Origin: an uncultured Prevotellaceae bacterium
GTDB taxonomy: Bacteria; Bacteroidota; Bacteroidia; Bacteroidales; Bacteroidaceae
Length of the DNA stretch: 64,000 nucleotides
Reading direction: 5' to 3'
NCBI GenBank assembly: GCA_902764705.1
Contig: CACWWZ010000011.1
Span: 21,798-85,797 of the forward strand
Position numbers and translations under genes: made by a program. Position 1 is the stretch's first letter. Each line of letters opens with the position of its first letter. The notes beneath the pieces were generated by a model that saw only the letters and a program-made list of their open reading frames with translations, was not told the origin of the DNA and ran no database searches. Shown piece by piece: positions 25,146 to 35,285 of this stretch.

Positions 25146-26444
25146 CTAAATGCAATTTTTGAGGAAGTCGCCGACCACGTAACTTGAGCCTCCAATGAAG
25201 ACGAAATCGTTGTCGCCGGCCTGTTCCATTGCAGCGCTATATGCTTCATCTACAGACGGATAGCAACTTCCGGAGATTCCGTGATTGACAGCGAGAAGGC
25301 GTACGGATTGCTCGTTAAGGGCTCTTTTCGTGTTTGCCTTCGTAAAATAGTAAATTGCCTGCTTGGGAAGCAGTTCGAGCACACTATCGATGTCTTTATC
25401 GTTCACCATTCCGAAAACGATGTGCATTTTTTCGCACTTCACCATCGCCAGCTGACGGCTCAGATACTGCCATCCGCCGACATTGTGTCCGGTGTCGCAA
25501 ACCACATGCGGATGCTGTTGGATGGTTTGCCAGCGACCCATGAGTCCGGTGTTGCTGCACACCTTGCCGACACCGTTGTGCAATTCAATGCAGTTGAGTC
25601 CGGGAAAACATAGATAGCCGAGTTTCTCGACCATTTTAAGCGTATAGAGCACGGTGTTCAGATTCTTCTGCTGGTATATGCCTCCCAGATCGCCGTCGAA
25701 AACGCCGACATGTTTCGTTTCGTAATGCATGCCACCATCTGGGGTAGGTTGGGCACTGATGACCTCGGGTTCGTCCTCGGCAAAAATGATGGGAGCGCCC
25801 ATCTCCTTGGCCTTAGCCTCGAAGACGGGACGTGTCTGCGGATGGTTCTCACCGATTATCACGGGTGTACCTCTTTTAATAATACCCGCTTTTTCACTTG
25901 CAATCTTGTCGAGTGTCTCGCCCAGGAATTGCTGATGGTCGAAACTGATGTTGGTAATAACCGAGACGATGGGATTGATGATGTTGGTACAGTCCAGGCG
26001 TCCGCCGAGTCCTACTTCGACGATAGCAATATCAACGTGCTTGTCGCTGAAATACTTGAATGCCAGAGCGGTAGTCACCTCGAAAAAGGAGGGGTGGAGG
26101 GGTTCGAAGAAAGCACGTTCGCGTTCCACGAAGTCAACCACATATTCCTCGCTGATAGGACGTCCGTTGATGCGGATGCGCTCGCGGAAGTCAACCAGGT
26201 GTGGAGAGGTGTAGAGACCTACGATATAACCACACTCCTGAAGCACGGACGCCAGCATGTGGGACACACTGCCCTTGCCATTGGTGCCTGCCACGTGGAT
26301 GGTGGCAAACGACTGGTGGAGATGTCCGAAATGCTCGTCGAGTGCTTGAGTGTTGCTGAGCCCTTCCTTATAACCCGATGCCCCCTGTCGTTCGAACATG
26401 GGCATCTGGCTGTAAAGGTAATCGCAGGTTTCCTGATAAGTCAT
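25146..26444 (-). CDS. folC: Folylpolyglutamate / dihydrofolate synthase
   Basis: 432 residues. It adds glutamates to folates and may also make dihydrofolate from dihydropteroate. Visible motifs: the P-loop GTNGKGSVSHML near residue 55, the omega-loop region TSPHLVDFRERI, and the C-terminal ligase domain with HNVGGWQYLSRQL (Mur-ligase-type). It follows dnaJ by 27 bp, with an 8-bp repeat in that gap. Confidence 0.94.
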   Translation of the reverse strand: MTYQETCDYLYSQMPMFERQGASGYKEGLSNTQALDEHFGHLHQSFATIHVAGTNGKGSVSHMLASVLQECGYIVGLYTSPHLVDFRERIRINGRPISEEYVVDFVERERAFFEPLHPSFFEVTTALAFKYFSDKHVDIAIVEVGLGGRLDCTNIINPIVSVITNISFDHQQFLGETLDKIASEKAGIIKRGTPVIIGENHPQTRPVFEAKAKEMGAPIIFAEDEPEVISAQPTPDGGMHYETKHVGVFDGDLGGIYQQKNLNTVLYTLKMVEKLGYLCFPGLNCIELHNGVGKVCSNTGLMGRWQTIQQHPHVVCDTGHNVGGWQYLSRQLAMVKCEKMHIVFGMVNDKDIDSVLELLPKQAIYYFTKANTKRALNEQSVRLLAVNHGISGSCYPSVDEAYSAAMEQAGDNDFVFIGGSSYVVGDFLKNCI

Positions 26445-26451
26445 ATCTTTC

Positions 26452-26475
26452 TCTCCTTACTCTTCAACTCCTTAA
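26452..26475. repeat. 8-bp degenerate repeat at the dnaJ stop codon
   Basis: Three CTCYTYAA-like units; the last contains the dnaJ stop (26472-26474, minus strand). Confidence 0.5.
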
Positions 26476-27629
26476 TTAAAATAATTCTTGAACTTCTGGA
26501 AGATGCTTTGCTTGGTGGCTGCGTCGCCCTTGAAGTTGTCGCTCTGGCGGAACTGCTCGATGGCTCGCTTCTCGTCGCTCGTCAGCGTTTTTGGAACATA
26601 CACGCTGACGTTGACTACCAGGTCGCCGTTGCCGCGTCCGTAACCTTGTACGGCAGGGAGTCCCTTGCCGCGCAGACGTAATGTCTTGCCGGGTTGTGTG
26701 CCCGGTTCCATCTTTACCTTTAGACGTGTTCCCTCGATGGTGGGAATCTCCACGTCGCCTCCAAGTGCTGCTGTCGGGAAATCGAGCAGCAGATTGTATA
26801 TCAGGTTGTTGTCGTCGCGAATAAAGGTGTCGTTCGGTTCTTCTTCAACAAAGACTTGAATGTCGCCGTTGACTCCGTTACGCATTCCGGCATTTCCCTT
26901 GCCAGGCACGTTGACAATCATGCCTTCTGCAACACCGGCGGGAATCTTGATCTCAACGACTTCCTCGCCTTTCTCTATACCTGTTCCGTGACAGTGGTGA
27001 CACTTGTTCTTGATCACCGTACCGGCACCGTCGCAGGTCGGGCAGACACCTTGCGTCTGCATCATACCGAAGATGCTCTGGGTGGTATGTGTGATGACAC
27101 CGGAACCGTGACACGTAGGACATTTCTCCGTAGCAGAGCCGTCCTCAGAACCGGTACCGTGACAATGTGAGCAGGCAACGTCCTTGCGTACCTTGAATTT
27201 CTTGGTGACGCCGTGGGCAATCTCCTGCAGCGACAGACGAACCTTCAAACGTAGGTCGCTACCACGGTGTACCTGTGGTCCGCGTTTTCCACCCCCAAAA
27301 CCGCCGAAACCAGCGTGACCACCGAAGATGTCGCCGAACATCGAGAAGATGTCGTCCATATTCATCGAGGTTCCACCGAAGGGGTTGAAACCGCCGCCTC
27401 CTCCAGGACCATTGAAACCAAAGGTGTCATACTGCTGGCGCTTCTGGGGGTCGTGCAATACGTCATAAGCCTCGGCAGCCTCCTTGAACTTCTCCTCGGC
27501 TTCCTTGTTGCCGGGGTTGCGGTCAGGGTGATATTTGATGGCGATGGTGCGGTACGCCTTTTTGATCTGGTCTTCGGTTGCGTTCTTGTCTACGCCAAGC
27601 ACCTCATAATAGTCTCTTTTCTGTGCCAT
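26472..27629 (-). CDS. dnaJ: Chaperone DnaJ
   Basis: 385 residues: J domain (1-70) with the HPD motif in KYHPDRNPG, a Gly/Phe-rich linker (about 73-125), and four CxxCxGxG zinc repeats (about 155-220: [32 protein letters not shown]). The substrate-binding domain ends in a short tail. It stimulates DnaK ATPase. It lies between grpE (50 bp upstream) and folC; dnaK is not in the window. Confidence 0.97.
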   Translation of the reverse strand: MAQKRDYYEVLGVDKNATEDQIKKAYRTIAIKYHPDRNPGNKEAEEKFKEAAEAYDVLHDPQKRQQYDTFGFNGPGGGGGFNPFGGTSMNMDDIFSMFGDIFGGHAGFGGFGGGKRGPQVHRGSDLRLKVRLSLQEIAHGVTKKFKVRKDVACSHCHGTGSEDGSATEKCPTCHGSGVITHTTQSIFGMMQTQGVCPTCDGAGTVIKNKCHHCHGTGIEKGEEVVEIKIPAGVAEGMIVNVPGKGNAGMRNGVNGDIQVFVEEEPNDTFIRDDNNLIYNLLLDFPTAALGGDVEIPTIEGTRLKVKMEPGTQPGKTLRLRGKGLPAVQGYGRGNGDLVVNVSVYVPKTLTSDEKRAIEQFRQSDNFKGDAATKQSIFQKFKNYFN

Positions 27630-27644
27630 TGATTATTTCTAACG

Positions 27645-27679
27645 CTAATCTCTAATCTCTCAACTCTCAATTTTCAATT
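27645..27679. repeat. 7-bp tandem repeat after grpE
   Basis: Five CTMAWYT-like units filling the grpE-dnaJ gap; the array touches the grpE stop codon (27680-27682, minus strand). Confidence 0.8.
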
Positions 27680-28264
27680 CTATTGACCTACTGCCACTTT
27701 GGCATGACGGATGACTTTGTCGTTCAGCTGATAGCCAGTCTGCAGACAGTCAATCACCTTGCCTTTCTTGTCGTCACCCATTCCGGGAACCATAGCGACG
27801 GCCTCGTGCAGGTCCGTGTCAAAGTCTGCGTCTTCTGTGTCAATCTTCTTGACGCCCAGACTCTCCATCGCCTTCATCATCTTGTTGTAGATGAGTTCCA
27901 TGCCTTCGCGGAGAACGGCAGGGTCGTCAGTCTTTTCGCCATTAGCCAAGGCACGTTCCATGTCGTCAATGACGGGCAGAATGGCTCCGACGGCTTTCTC
28001 GCCGCCGTTTAGAATCAGCTCGGCTTTCTCCTTCAAGGTGCGCTTGCGGTAGTTGTCGAACTCGGCAGTCTTGTAGAGAATCTGCGTCTTCAGCTGCTCA
28101 ATTTCTTCTTGGGCAGCCTCCAGCGGGTCCTTTTCCTCAGCAGGTGCTGCGTTTTCTGTATTATCGGTGTTTTCGGAATCCTCTGAGTTCTCAGAATTTT
28201 CGGAAGTCTCTTGGTTATCGAGGATTTCTTCCTCTTCCATGTTTATTTTTTCTTCTTCTGTCAT
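27680..28264 (-). CDS. grpE: Nucleotide exchange factor GrpE
   Basis: 194 residues. An acidic low-complexity N-terminus (about 1-50, Glu/Asn/Ser) precedes the long dimer helix and the FDNYRKRTLKEK segment. The C-terminal beta domain has GVKKIDTEDADFDTDLHEAVAMV and the conserved VIRHAKVAVG end. It exchanges ADP on DnaK. The operon is grpE-dnaJ-folC; a weak promoter-like GGAATTTG lies at 28296-28303. Confidence 0.95.
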   Translation of the reverse strand: MTEEEKINMEEEEILDNQETSENSENSEDSENTDNTENAAPAEEKDPLEAAQEEIEQLKTQILYKTAEFDNYRKRTLKEKAELILNGGEKAVGAILPVIDDMERALANGEKTDDPAVLREGMELIYNKMMKAMESLGVKKIDTEDADFDTDLHEAVAMVPGMGDDKKGKVIDCLQTGYQLNDKVIRHAKVAVGQ

Positions 28265-28338
28265 AGTTGTACATTATTATTTTTGGAACCTGCATGCAAA
28301 TTCCGTGCCAACTCTATCACTATTCACCACTTGGCGCA

Positions 28339-29964
<1,626 letters not shown>

Positions 29965-29976
29965 TTATTTATTATT

Positions 29977-30100
29977 AGCGGCTGCAAAGGTACGAATAAA
30001 AATTGAGCTGACCAAACCCCAGCACACTTTTTATCAGTTTCTAAAAAAGTAAGGCAAATGTTTGGTAATTCCGAGAAAAGTTCGTACCTTTGCAGCCGCT
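29977..30100. promoter_or_regulatory. Divergent ABC-F / rpsP promoters, mirror copies
   Basis: The minus promoter has CAAAGGTA at 29985-29992 (TACCTTTG on minus) with CAAA at 30013-30016 (20-bp spacer). The plus promoter has TTTG at 30061-30064 and TACCTTTG at 30085-30092 (20-bp spacer). The 20 bp at 29977-29996 are the exact reverse complement of 30081-30100. Confidence 0.8.
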
Positions 30101-30158
30101 TTTACGAGATAAGAGCACGAAATTCAATTATTTAACAACAAAATTACATTTTAAAACA

Positions 30159-30728
30159 ATGGCAACAAAAATCAGATTGCAGCGTGGCGGACGCAAGAGT
30201 TATGCTTTCTACCGCATCGTTATCGCCGACGCTCGTGCACCACGTGATGGTCGTTTCACTGAAAAGATTGGTACTTACAACCCTAACACCAATCCTGCCA
30301 CAGTAGACCTGAATTTCGAGCGTGCACTGTATTGGGTAGAGACTGGTGCTCAGCCTACAGACACTGTACGTAACATCCTCAGCCGTGAGGGCGTTTACCT
30401 GATGAAGCACCTGAAGGGTGGCGTAAAGAAGGGCGCTTTCGATGAGGCTACAGCACAGAAGAAGTTCGAGGCATGGAAGGCTGACAAGCAGAACGGTCTG
30501 AACAAGATCGCTGAGGCTGAAGCTAAGGCTAAGAAGGACGCTGCTGCTGCTCAGTTGAAGGCTGAGAAGGCTCAGAATGAGGAACAGGCTAAGAAGGTCG
30601 CTGAGAAGAAAGCTGCCGAGGCTGCTTCCAAGGCAGAGGAAGAGGCTGCAAAGGCTGCTGCTGCTGAGGCTCCCGCTGAGGAGGCTGCTCCTGCTGAAGC
30701 TCCCGCTGAGGCTCCTGCTGCTGAGTAA
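30159..30728 (+). CDS. rpsP: 30S ribosomal protein bS16 with Ala-rich tail
   Basis: The start [11 protein letters not shown] at 30159 is chosen because upstream in-frame codons fall in the promoter. 189 residues: the bS16 core (1-85; [26 protein letters not shown]) binds 16S rRNA. The following 100 residues are Lys/Ala/Glu then Ala/Pro/Glu repeats. bS16 is about 80-90 residues in most bacteria; long tails are known in Bacteroidetes. Monocistronic, with a terminator overlapping the opposing gene's end. Confidence 0.96.
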   Translation: MATKIRLQRGGRKSYAFYRIVIADARAPRDGRFTEKIGTYNPNTNPATVDLNFERALYWVETGAQPTDTVRNILSREGVYLMKHLKGGVKKGAFDEATAQKKFEAWKADKQNGLNKIAEAEAKAKKDAAAAQLKAEKAQNEEQAKKVAEKKAAEAASKAEEEAAKAAAAEAPAEEAAPAEAPAEAPAAE

Positions 30729-30752
30729 GCAACAAGTCGACTTGAAACGAAT

Positions 30753-30787
30753 AAAAGTCAGAAAGTGTTATGCTTTCTGGCTTTTTT
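30753..30787 (+). terminator. rpsP terminator overlapping the end of the opposing gene
   Basis: Stem AAGTCAGAAAG / CTTTCTGGCTT with a 7-nt loop, then T. The stop codon of the minus-strand glycosyltransferase (30768-30770) is in the loop, and its last codons form the right arm. Confidence 0.75.
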
Positions 30788-31871
30788 CGTTGTAAAATGC
30801 TTCGTATTCTTTGGCTACCTTGATATAGTCGTGGTGTTTACGGATATATACGATGCTCTGGCGTTTCAGTTCCGGAATGCGCTCAGGGTGCAGCACCAGC
30901 TGTTCCAGTTCCCGGTAGACGCTGTCATAGTCTGGTGCTACGTTGACAATCGGACGTAGCTCCTTCTCTCCCAATATCTCGTAATTCTCGGGTTCACCAC
31001 CCCCTACGACGACAATTCCCTTCGACATGGCCAACAGGGCATTCATGGCTGGGGTGTAGCTGTATAGCTGGTCGAGAATGGCGTCGCTGGAATCAAGCAT
31101 CCGCTCGTATTGTGCAAAGGGAATGCCGTTAGCCACCTTCAGGGCTACCAGTTGCGGATACTTTGCCGCTATGGTTTCGGCAGCCTTCTGCATGATATCT
31201 GTTCCCTTGTAGGCACTGCGTTCCTTGCTGATTCCGATAAACAGGTTCAGCTTGTCGTGCCCTTCGGTGGCAGGGCTGTTTTCCGGAATCTTGACGGGAA
31301 AGGGAATGAACCGTGTCTTGTCAGGGAAGTTAGGCTCATAGCACACCTGATACTCGTAAAGCCCGGTAATAATGCCGTCGCAGTCCTTGGCGATCCGTTT
31401 GTTCAACCGTTCTTTTGCGGTTCCCAGCCAGTCGCGATGTTCTCTGATGGCAGCCTCGTCGCTGCGTAGCTTGTCGCCGAAGTTGAAGTCGCTATATCGT
31501 AGGGGTTTCCGCTCGATGCATTCGTGCACCCAGTAGTAGTCCATACCGTAGGCGCCCAGGAACACTTTCTTGTTATGTTTGCGCAGGTAGTTATAGAAGA
31601 AGAACATCCGCTCTGCCTTCAGTTCAAAGAACATGGGGTTGATCAGCTGTACCACGTCGTATCCGCGAAGTCTGGGCAACAGGGCGTATAGCTTGGACAT
31701 CAGCCGTATACCGCCTAGTTTGCCCGCAGTCCTTGACACATCGATGTCGCGCGGGTAGTTCTTCCAAAAATCGCCGTTAGAGACCACCGTCACTTGGTGT
31801 CCTATCGCACGCAGTCCCTCTGCCAGAGTGGCATGCACGTTACTGTATTCGCCTATGAGTAGTATCTTCAT
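30768..31871 (-). CDS. Glycosyltransferase, GT4-like (GT-B fold)
   Basis: The start MKILLIGEYSNVHATLAEGL at 31871 is chosen; the longer frame only adds sequence antisense to the next gene. 367 residues. The N-terminal Rossmann half starts with a glycine loop, and the C-terminal half has the donor-site-like EPENYEILGEKELRPIVN with a Glu. It lacks a signal peptide or spans. Its start overlaps the preceding GT2 stop by 4 bp, and it is the last of three minus-strand glycosyltransferases divergent from a flippase gene. A surface glycan assembly role is inferred. Confidence 0.8.
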   Translation of the reverse strand: MKILLIGEYSNVHATLAEGLRAIGHQVTVVSNGDFWKNYPRDIDVSRTAGKLGGIRLMSKLYALLPRLRGYDVVQLINPMFFELKAERMFFFYNYLRKHNKKVFLGAYGMDYYWVHECIERKPLRYSDFNFGDKLRSDEAAIREHRDWLGTAKERLNKRIAKDCDGIITGLYEYQVCYEPNFPDKTRFIPFPVKIPENSPATEGHDKLNLFIGISKERSAYKGTDIMQKAAETIAAKYPQLVALKVANGIPFAQYERMLDSSDAILDQLYSYTPAMNALLAMSKGIVVVGGGEPENYEILGEKELRPIVNVAPDYDSVYRELEQLVLHPERIPELKRQSIVYIRKHHDYIKVAKEYEAFYNEKSQKA

Positions 31872-32866
31872 CTCTCGCGTTTTAAGAAGGGTAGTGTGCG
31901 TAGCAGTACGGCACGTCCGAGACGGTTGCTGCTCATCTGCCGGAACCATAGGTATTTCTTCGAGTAGTTGCGGTTGGGTAGGGGAAAAAGTCCTTCGTCG
32001 CGCAGTTCCGCAATACATTGTTCGAGTGCCTGGCTGGAACGTTTCTGGACGATGTTCTGGTAGATGTAGTCCATTGTCAGTTGGGCGATGCGGCGCTGCA
32101 TGGCTAGACGGTCGTTCCTGGGAATACGGTCGCAGAGCGTGTGGAGTCTCTTGATGACTCCTTTGATGTCGTTAAGCCGTTTGTCCTTGCTGTCGTCGTC
32201 GGTATGTGTGGTAATGCTGCCGGTATGCTTGTAATAATAGTATGCTTTGGCGTCGGTCACGTAGAGCCGTTCCGCCCGAATCAGCAGCTGGGGCGTAAAC
32301 TCCTCGTCCTCGTGCCAGATATTGGGGGTGAATCGCAGGTCGCTCAGCATGGTTTGCTTGAAGATATAGCCGCAAGCCATTCCGTGAATGTTGTTTTTCA
32401 GCATGTATTCCGTTCCGCTGACTATAGGCTTGTCGCTGAACGACGACTGGCTGGTGCTGCTGTCGGTGGTGAAGTCGAACATCACCATGTCGATGTCCGG
32501 GTTCGTGCGGATCATATCCAGACAGTGCTCGTAGGAGGCAGCAACAAGGTGGTCGTCGGCATCTACAAATTGCAGATATTTTCCCGTAGCCGTCTCGATG
32601 CCTTTGTTACGGGCGGCACTGAGTCCGCCATTCGGCTGTCGTACGTAGATGATCTCGTCGCCATATTGCATCAGACTGTTCATGGGACTGACGTCAGAGC
32701 CGTCGTCGATAATCAGAATTTCCCGCTCTTCGGGTTTCAACGACAGCGCCATGATGCTGTTGATACACTCGCACAACATCTGCACAGGCAGGTTGTAGAA
32801 AGTCACGATGAACGTTACAAGCGGCTGGGCTTCTTGAATAGATGTATGAAGCGGGTTATTTTGCAT
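31868..32866 (-). CDS. Family 2 glycosyltransferase
   Basis: 332 residues. GT-A start VTFIVTFYNLP, ILIIDDGSDVS, GGLSAARNKGIETATGKYLQFVDADDH with the DxD-type metal motif (DAD), then a helical C-terminal half with many charged residues. The N-terminus overlaps the 3' end of the upstream glycosyltransferase by 52 bp. That is long for an operon overlap, but no later start preserves the first strand. Confidence 0.88.
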   Translation of the reverse strand: MQNNPLHTSIQEAQPLVTFIVTFYNLPVQMLCECINSIMALSLKPEEREILIIDDGSDVSPMNSLMQYGDEIIYVRQPNGGLSAARNKGIETATGKYLQFVDADDHLVAASYEHCLDMIRTNPDIDMVMFDFTTDSSTSQSSFSDKPIVSGTEYMLKNNIHGMACGYIFKQTMLSDLRFTPNIWHEDEEFTPQLLIRAERLYVTDAKAYYYYKHTGSITTHTDDDSKDKRLNDIKGVIKRLHTLCDRIPRNDRLAMQRRIAQLTMDYIYQNIVQKRSSQALEQCIAELRDEGLFPLPNRNYSKKYLWFRQMSSNRLGRAVLLRTLPFLKRER

Positions 32867-33690
32867 AGTTGTTTGATTCCCAATATGTTGTTTGCTATTG
32901 CTTTAAGCTTTTTTGAATCGCCGAAACGAGTCGTGTCTATTCTCCTCGGAGTGAGTGTAGGCTCGTCGCCCGTTTGTTCACAGACGTCGATTTGTATGTT
33001 CAGCAGATGTATGTAATAGGTATCATCCACAGGCATTCCATTCGTTAGGTGAGCTTCCAGAAGTTGACGCAGTTGTAGGCCTGTAGCAGTGGCAGTGATG
33101 CCTTGCGGATTGTCGCAATAATGGTAGAATCCGCAGGAGGTAGTCTTTAACTTCCGGACTTCCTTAAGCAACTGCGGAAGTGTGTAGGCATCCTCAAAGA
33201 CCTTTCCCTTGGGGAAGCGCACCGTCTCGAACAGCTTCCTTCGATATATCTTGTTCCAGGCATAGGTGTGCTTGTAGGCCTGTCCCGTCAGCCAGTAATC
33301 GTCCATGTCGGTATAGGTGCTGTCTGTCAATGGAAGTCTGTTGTAAATGGAGTATTCCAAGATATCTGCATCTTCCAATTGCTGCAGTAGCGACTTGTAT
33401 GTGTTAGCCTCCAGATAGTCATCGGAATCGACGAAGGTAATAAAATCACCCTGTGCAATGTCAATACCGGCATTTCGGGCGTCGCTGAGGCCGCCATTCT
33501 CCTTGTGGATGACCCGAATGCGGGCGTCTTTCTCTGCCCAGAGGTCACACTTGGCAGGACACTGGTCCGGTGAGCCGTCGTCGACAAGAATCACTTCCAT
33601 CTCGTCCACACTTTGGCAGAGAACACTCTCCACGCAGCGGTCGAGGGTGTCTTCTACACGGTAAACGGGTATGATGACGGATAGTTTCAT
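32815..33690 (-). CDS. Family 2 glycosyltransferase
   Basis: 291 residues from MKLSVIIPVYRVEDTLDRC at 33690. Motifs: EVILVDDGSPDQCP, ENGGLSDARNAGIDIAQGDFITFVDSDDYL (DxD as DSD). The frame upstream to 33834 crosses the promoter and is not used. The promoter -7 ends only 5 nt before the ATG, so the mRNA may be leaderless. First gene of the three-glycosyltransferase operon. Confidence 0.9.
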   Translation of the reverse strand: MKLSVIIPVYRVEDTLDRCVESVLCQSVDEMEVILVDDGSPDQCPAKCDLWAEKDARIRVIHKENGGLSDARNAGIDIAQGDFITFVDSDDYLEANTYKSLLQQLEDADILEYSIYNRLPLTDSTYTDMDDYWLTGQAYKHTYAWNKIYRRKLFETVRFPKGKVFEDAYTLPQLLKEVRKLKTTSCGFYHYCDNPQGITATATGLQLRQLLEAHLTNGMPVDDTYYIHLLNIQIDVCEQTGDEPTLTPRRIDTTRFGDSKKLKAIANNILGIKQLCKITRFIHLFKKPSRL

Positions 33691-33695
33691 GTTTG

Positions 33696-33727
33696 CAAAG
33701 GTACGAATAAGTGAGCAAAAAGCCAAA
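33696..33727 (-). promoter_or_regulatory. Promoter of the glycosyltransferase operon
   Basis: CAAA at 33724-33727 (-33 TTTG on minus), a 20-bp spacer, CAAAGGTA at 33696-33703 (TACCTTTG on minus). The downstream ATG begins at 33690. Confidence 0.75.
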
Positions 33728-33732
33728 AATAT

Positions 33733-33763
33733 TTTGCTTTTTCCTCTTTTTTTCGTACCTTTG
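33733..33763 (+). promoter_or_regulatory. Promoter of the flippase gene
   Basis: TTTG at 33733-33736, a 19-bp spacer, TACCTTTG at 33756-33763, followed by CAGCCGG. Confidence 0.75.
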
Positions 33764-33785
33764 CAGCCGGTTTTTTTCAAAAAGC

Positions 33786-35285
33786 ATGAAAGAACAGAGC
33801 GAAGGCAGCTATAAGCATATACTGAAATACACAAGTGTTTTTGGTGGCGTACAGGGTCTGGTCATTCTGATCGGTCTTGTGCGCAATAAGTTTATGGCTG
33901 TGCTGCTGGGTGCTGGCGGTATGGGCTTCAATGCCTTGTTGACTGCTGCACAGAATTTCGCCTCGCAATGTACCAATCTAGGTATCTCGTTCGGTGCTGT
34001 TCCGCGACTGTCGGAATACTACGAACACGACCACCAGCAGCTGTTGGACTATTACATTCAGGTCATACGCCTGTGGAGTCTGATAGCCGCCGTGTTGGGG
34101 TGTCTGTTTTGCATCATCGTCAGTCCGCTCATTAACGACCTGTCGTTTACCTGGGGTAACCACACGCTGCACTATGCGATGTTGGGCATTTCTGTGGCTA
34201 TGATAGCTATTACCGGTGGCGAGACGGCCATTCTGAAAGCCACACGCCGACTGGGCTCGCTAGCGAAGATTCAGGTATACACGGCACTGGCTTCCGTACT
34301 ACTTTCCATTCCCTTGTATTATTTCTATGGTCATTCGGGTGTCGTTCCGGCTATCGTACTGATCGCTGGTGCGGGAATGCTGGCGACGGTAGCTTATTCG
34401 TGGCGGCTCTATCCTTTTAGAATTCATTACAACCGCAACCAGCTGAAGCAGGGTGCCGATATGATCCGCCTGGGTGTGGCTTTTGTGTTGGCAGCAGCCC
34501 TCGGTAGTGCTGCCGAGATGCTGATACGGGCCTTCCTTAATGTCGAGGGCGGTTTGGGCGATGTCGGACTCTACAACGTTGGTTTTATGATTACCATTAC
34601 TTATGCCGGCATGGTATTCTCGGCCATGGAAACTGACTATTTCCCCCGGCTTTCTGCCGTGAGCAAGGACATTCCGAAGACCAACGAGACAGTGAACAAG
34701 CAGATGGAGGTGTCGCTGCTATTGCTGTCGCCCATGCTGGTGGCGCTGATCATGTTGCTGCCTGTGCTCATCCCCATGCTGTTCAGCCGTGAGTTTCTGT
34801 CCGTAGTGGAGATGGCTCAGGTGGCCGTGCTGGCTATGTATTTTAAGGTACTCACCATGCCTGTGGCCTATATCACGCTGGCTCGTAGCCGTTCACTGTC
34901 CTACTTGCTGCTCGAGACGTCTTATTTCGTCATCCTGGTGTTGGCGGTAGTGTTGGGTTTCCGTCAGTGGGGCCTGTGGGGAACGGGACTGGCCATCGTT
35001 ATTGCCCACGCATTTGAAACCGTCCTTGTCGTCGGCTATGCACACGTCTATTTTGGCTATCGTTCTACGCCGCAGGTATATCGCTATGCAGCTGTTCAGG
35101 CGCTCGTTGGCTTGCTGGCCTATGCTGTGACGCTGTGTGCTGAGGGATGGCCCTATTGGATAACAGAAGCCGCACTGACACTTGTCAGCACGGCTTATTC
35201 TATTCACATCCTGCGACAGAAGACGCATCTGTGGGAATCGCTGAAGCGCAGATTCCGCATCTCGAAATCCGGGGAGCAGGCTTAG
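33786..35285 (+). CDS. Wzx-like polysaccharide flippase
   Basis: 499 residues from the ATG at 33786; the longer frame overlaps the promoter. About 12-14 hydrophobic helices and no soluble domain. The start SYKHILKYTSVFGGVQGLVILIGLVRNKFMAVLLG is typical of O-antigen translocases of the MVF/Wzx group, which move lipid-linked oligosaccharide across the inner membrane. It is divergent from three glycosyltransferases, which supports a surface polysaccharide function. Its last 4 bp overlap the convergent porin gene. Confidence 0.85.
   Translation: MKEQSEGSYKHILKYTSVFGGVQGLVILIGLVRNKFMAVLLGAGGMGFNALLTAAQNFASQCTNLGISFGAVPRLSEYYEHDHQQLLDYYIQVIRLWSLIAAVLGCLFCIIVSPLINDLSFTWGNHTLHYAMLGISVAMIAITGGETAILKATRRLGSLAKIQVYTALASVLLSIPLYYFYGHSGVVPAIVLIAGAGMLATVAYSWRLYPFRIHYNRNQLKQGADMIRLGVAFVLAAALGSAAEMLIRAFLNVEGGLGDVGLYNVGFMITITYAGMVFSAMETDYFPRLSAVSKDIPKTNETVNKQMEVSLLLLSPMLVALIMLLPVLIPMLFSREFLSVVEMAQVAVLAMYFKVLTMPVAYITLARSRSLSYLLLETSYFVILVLAVVLGFRQWGLWGTGLAIVIAHAFETVLVVGYAHVYFGYRSTPQVYRYAAVQALVGLLAYAVTLCAEGWPYWITEAALTLVSTAYSIHILRQKTHLWESLKRRFRISKSGEQA

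Noticed and set aside
31872-32018. N-terminal extension of the GT4-like gene
   Set aside because: The extra 49 codons are antisense-frame sequence of the upstream GT2 gene, and the Rossmann start MKILLIGEY is a better start.
32815-32866. Sequencing error behind the 52-bp glycosyltransferase overlap
   Set aside because: Both frames are intact and match glycosyltransferase ends and starts, so no frameshift needs to be assumed.
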